This document shows, piece by piece, positions 63,440 to 64,000 of a DNA stretch of 64,000 nucleotides. The DNA comes from Guyparkeria sp016278265 (GTDB taxonomy: Bacteria > Pseudomonadota > Gammaproteobacteria > Halothiobacillales > Halothiobacillaceae). Numbering within the stretch: position 1 is the first letter of the stretch; each line of letters opens with the position of its first letter. The DNA lies in assembly GCF_044582145.1 (NCBI RefSeq), contig NZ_JBDODO010000003.1; one strand, written 5' to 3'. Both the position numbers and the translations under genes were made by a program. The notes beneath the pieces were generated by a model. That model was not told the origin of the DNA, made no database searches, and worked only from the letters and a program-made list of their open reading frames with translations.

Positions 63440-63535
63440 CAAATCGAAACTGGCTGTCTTATCCAGGTTTCAGCCGACCGACGACAACAGGCGGCGAATG
63501 GCAACAGCGACCACCCCCTGACGATCAATGAACAG

Positions 63536-64000
63536 TCAGGCAAAAAGGTCGAGGACCAAACGCCCCTGGGCCAAGTCCTCGTCGGCACTAGCTCCATCCG
63601 CCCCGTCGACACCCACCATGTCCACTTGGCCGCCCTGGACTCCGCCGGAATCGCCACCCGCGCCGCCCTGACCGTCATCGTCGGCATCGGCCAACTGCTG
63701 ACCGAAGTCGCTTTCCTGACCGAGGCCGACCTCGACTTCGCTATTGGCCAGCCCGGCTTCCTGCAGCCATTCTCTCAGGCGCGGCAGCTGCTGCTCGAGC
63801 AGGCCCTGGGCGGTGGCATTGGTCGCCGTCAGGGCGATGCGGGTCTCGTCGCCCTGGGTCTCGATGGCGATCTTCAATGGCCCCAGGTCCGCGGGGCGCA
63901 ACTCGATACTGGCCTTGGAGACTCCCTTGCCAACCATCCACTGGATCTGCTGGCCCAATTGCGCCGGCATCTGCGGATTGGGCGACCCGGCAGCGGCCTG
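63536..64000 (-). CDS. fliK: Flagellar hook-length control protein FliK, C-terminal part
   Basis: The last 154 codons are visible; the frame is open at the right edge, so the N-terminus is missing. The Flg_hook domain is clear: ASIELRPADLGPLKIAIE, RIALTATNATAQGLLEQQ and LPRLREWLQEAGL. The C-terminal 60 residues are acidic and Gly-rich (DADDDGQGGAGGDSGG). FliK measures hook length and switches export to filament proteins. The following gene on this strand is the hns-like gene after a terminator. Confidence 0.88.
   Translation of the reverse strand, partial: QAAAGSPNPQMPAQLGQQIQWMVGKGVSKASIELRPADLGPLKIAIETQGDETRIALTATNATAQGLLEQQLPRLREWLQEAGLANSEVEVGLGQESDFGQQLADADDDGQGGAGGDSGGVQGGQVDMVGVDGADGASADEDLAQGRLVLDLFA

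Larger units (their letters stand above)
63110..63535. other. 426-bp intergenic region upstream of hns
   Basis: More AT-rich than the rest of the window. It holds the hns promoter (63216-63244) and the fliK-side terminator (63411-63439). A 64-codon TTG-initiated frame (63219-63413) overlaps the terminator and has no ribosome site; I do not call it. Confidence 0.7.

Overview
The window comes from a high-GC gammaproteobacterium. The evidence is the order of the large cell-envelope clusters (mraZ to ftsZ; rpsB-tsf-pyrH-frr-uppS-cdsA-dxr-rseP-bamA-skp-lpxD-fabZ-lpxA; rlmE-ftsH-folP), the presence of lipid A and Bam genes, a periplasmic cytochrome c4, Sco/PCu(A)C copper chaperones and a flagellar hook-length gene. 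A chemolithotrophic lineage such as Halothiobacillaceae would fit, but that is inference. No rRNA, tRNA, CRISPR array, intact insertion sequence or prophage was seen.

Layout. 1-3446 (minus): a KaiC-like double ATPase followed 18 nt later by a receiver-like/GAF/GGDEF/EAL protein that runs off the left edge. 3447-4066: a gene-poor stretch with repeats, a nested hairpin and tiny ORFs. 4067-7738 (minus): operon aroC - MFS transporter - methyltransferase - rnhA. 7959-12122 (plus): an acyl-CoA ligase and a PLP decarboxylase of the types normally found in exosortase A gene clusters, then a membrane HD-GYP protein. 12143-18316: rnhB (minus), lpxB (plus), fumC (minus), then lpxA-fabZ-lpxD-skp (minus). 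lpxB is inverted and separated from lpxA by fumC. 18417-28318 (minus): bamA, rseP, dxr, cdsA, uppS, frr, pyrH, tsf, rpsB. 28555-34512 (minus): glmM, cytochrome c4, folP, ftsH, rlmE. 34687-35804 (minus): copper chaperones PCu(A)C and Sco. 35920-43533 (plus): yhbY, aat, a Kef-type antiporter, a small unknown gene, mfd, an RDD protein. 43638-60665 (minus): the complete dcw division/cell-wall cluster from mraZ to ftsZ, nearly all genes overlapping by 1-4 nt. 61021-61372: RNase P RNA (minus). 61507-62682: an unrecognised helical protein (plus). 62786-63109: an H-NS family protein (minus). 63536-end: the C-terminal part of fliK (minus).

How it works together. The two large minus-strand blocks supply precursors (uppS, cdsA, dxr, glmM, ddl, mur genes), outer-membrane assembly (bamA, skp, lpx genes, rseP) and the divisome (ftsQAZ, ftsL, ftsI, ftsW). 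Regulatory sequence is readable in places: a sigma70-type promoter with MraZ-type TGGGA repeats in front of mraZ, a promoter and candidate S2 leader in front of rpsB, a terminator-like hairpin between rpsB and tsf, and strong intrinsic terminators after tsf, after the 77-aa gene, between the RDD gene and ftsZ, and after the 391-aa gene. Three c-di-GMP-related domains (GGDEF, EAL, HD-GYP) lie in the first 12 kb.

Most unusual content: the KaiC/c-di-GMP pair, the exosortase-type enzyme pair with no exosortase in view, the lpxB inversion, and the small 77-aa transcription unit at 39051-39435. Promoters, operators and RNA structures were assigned by eye and are proposals.
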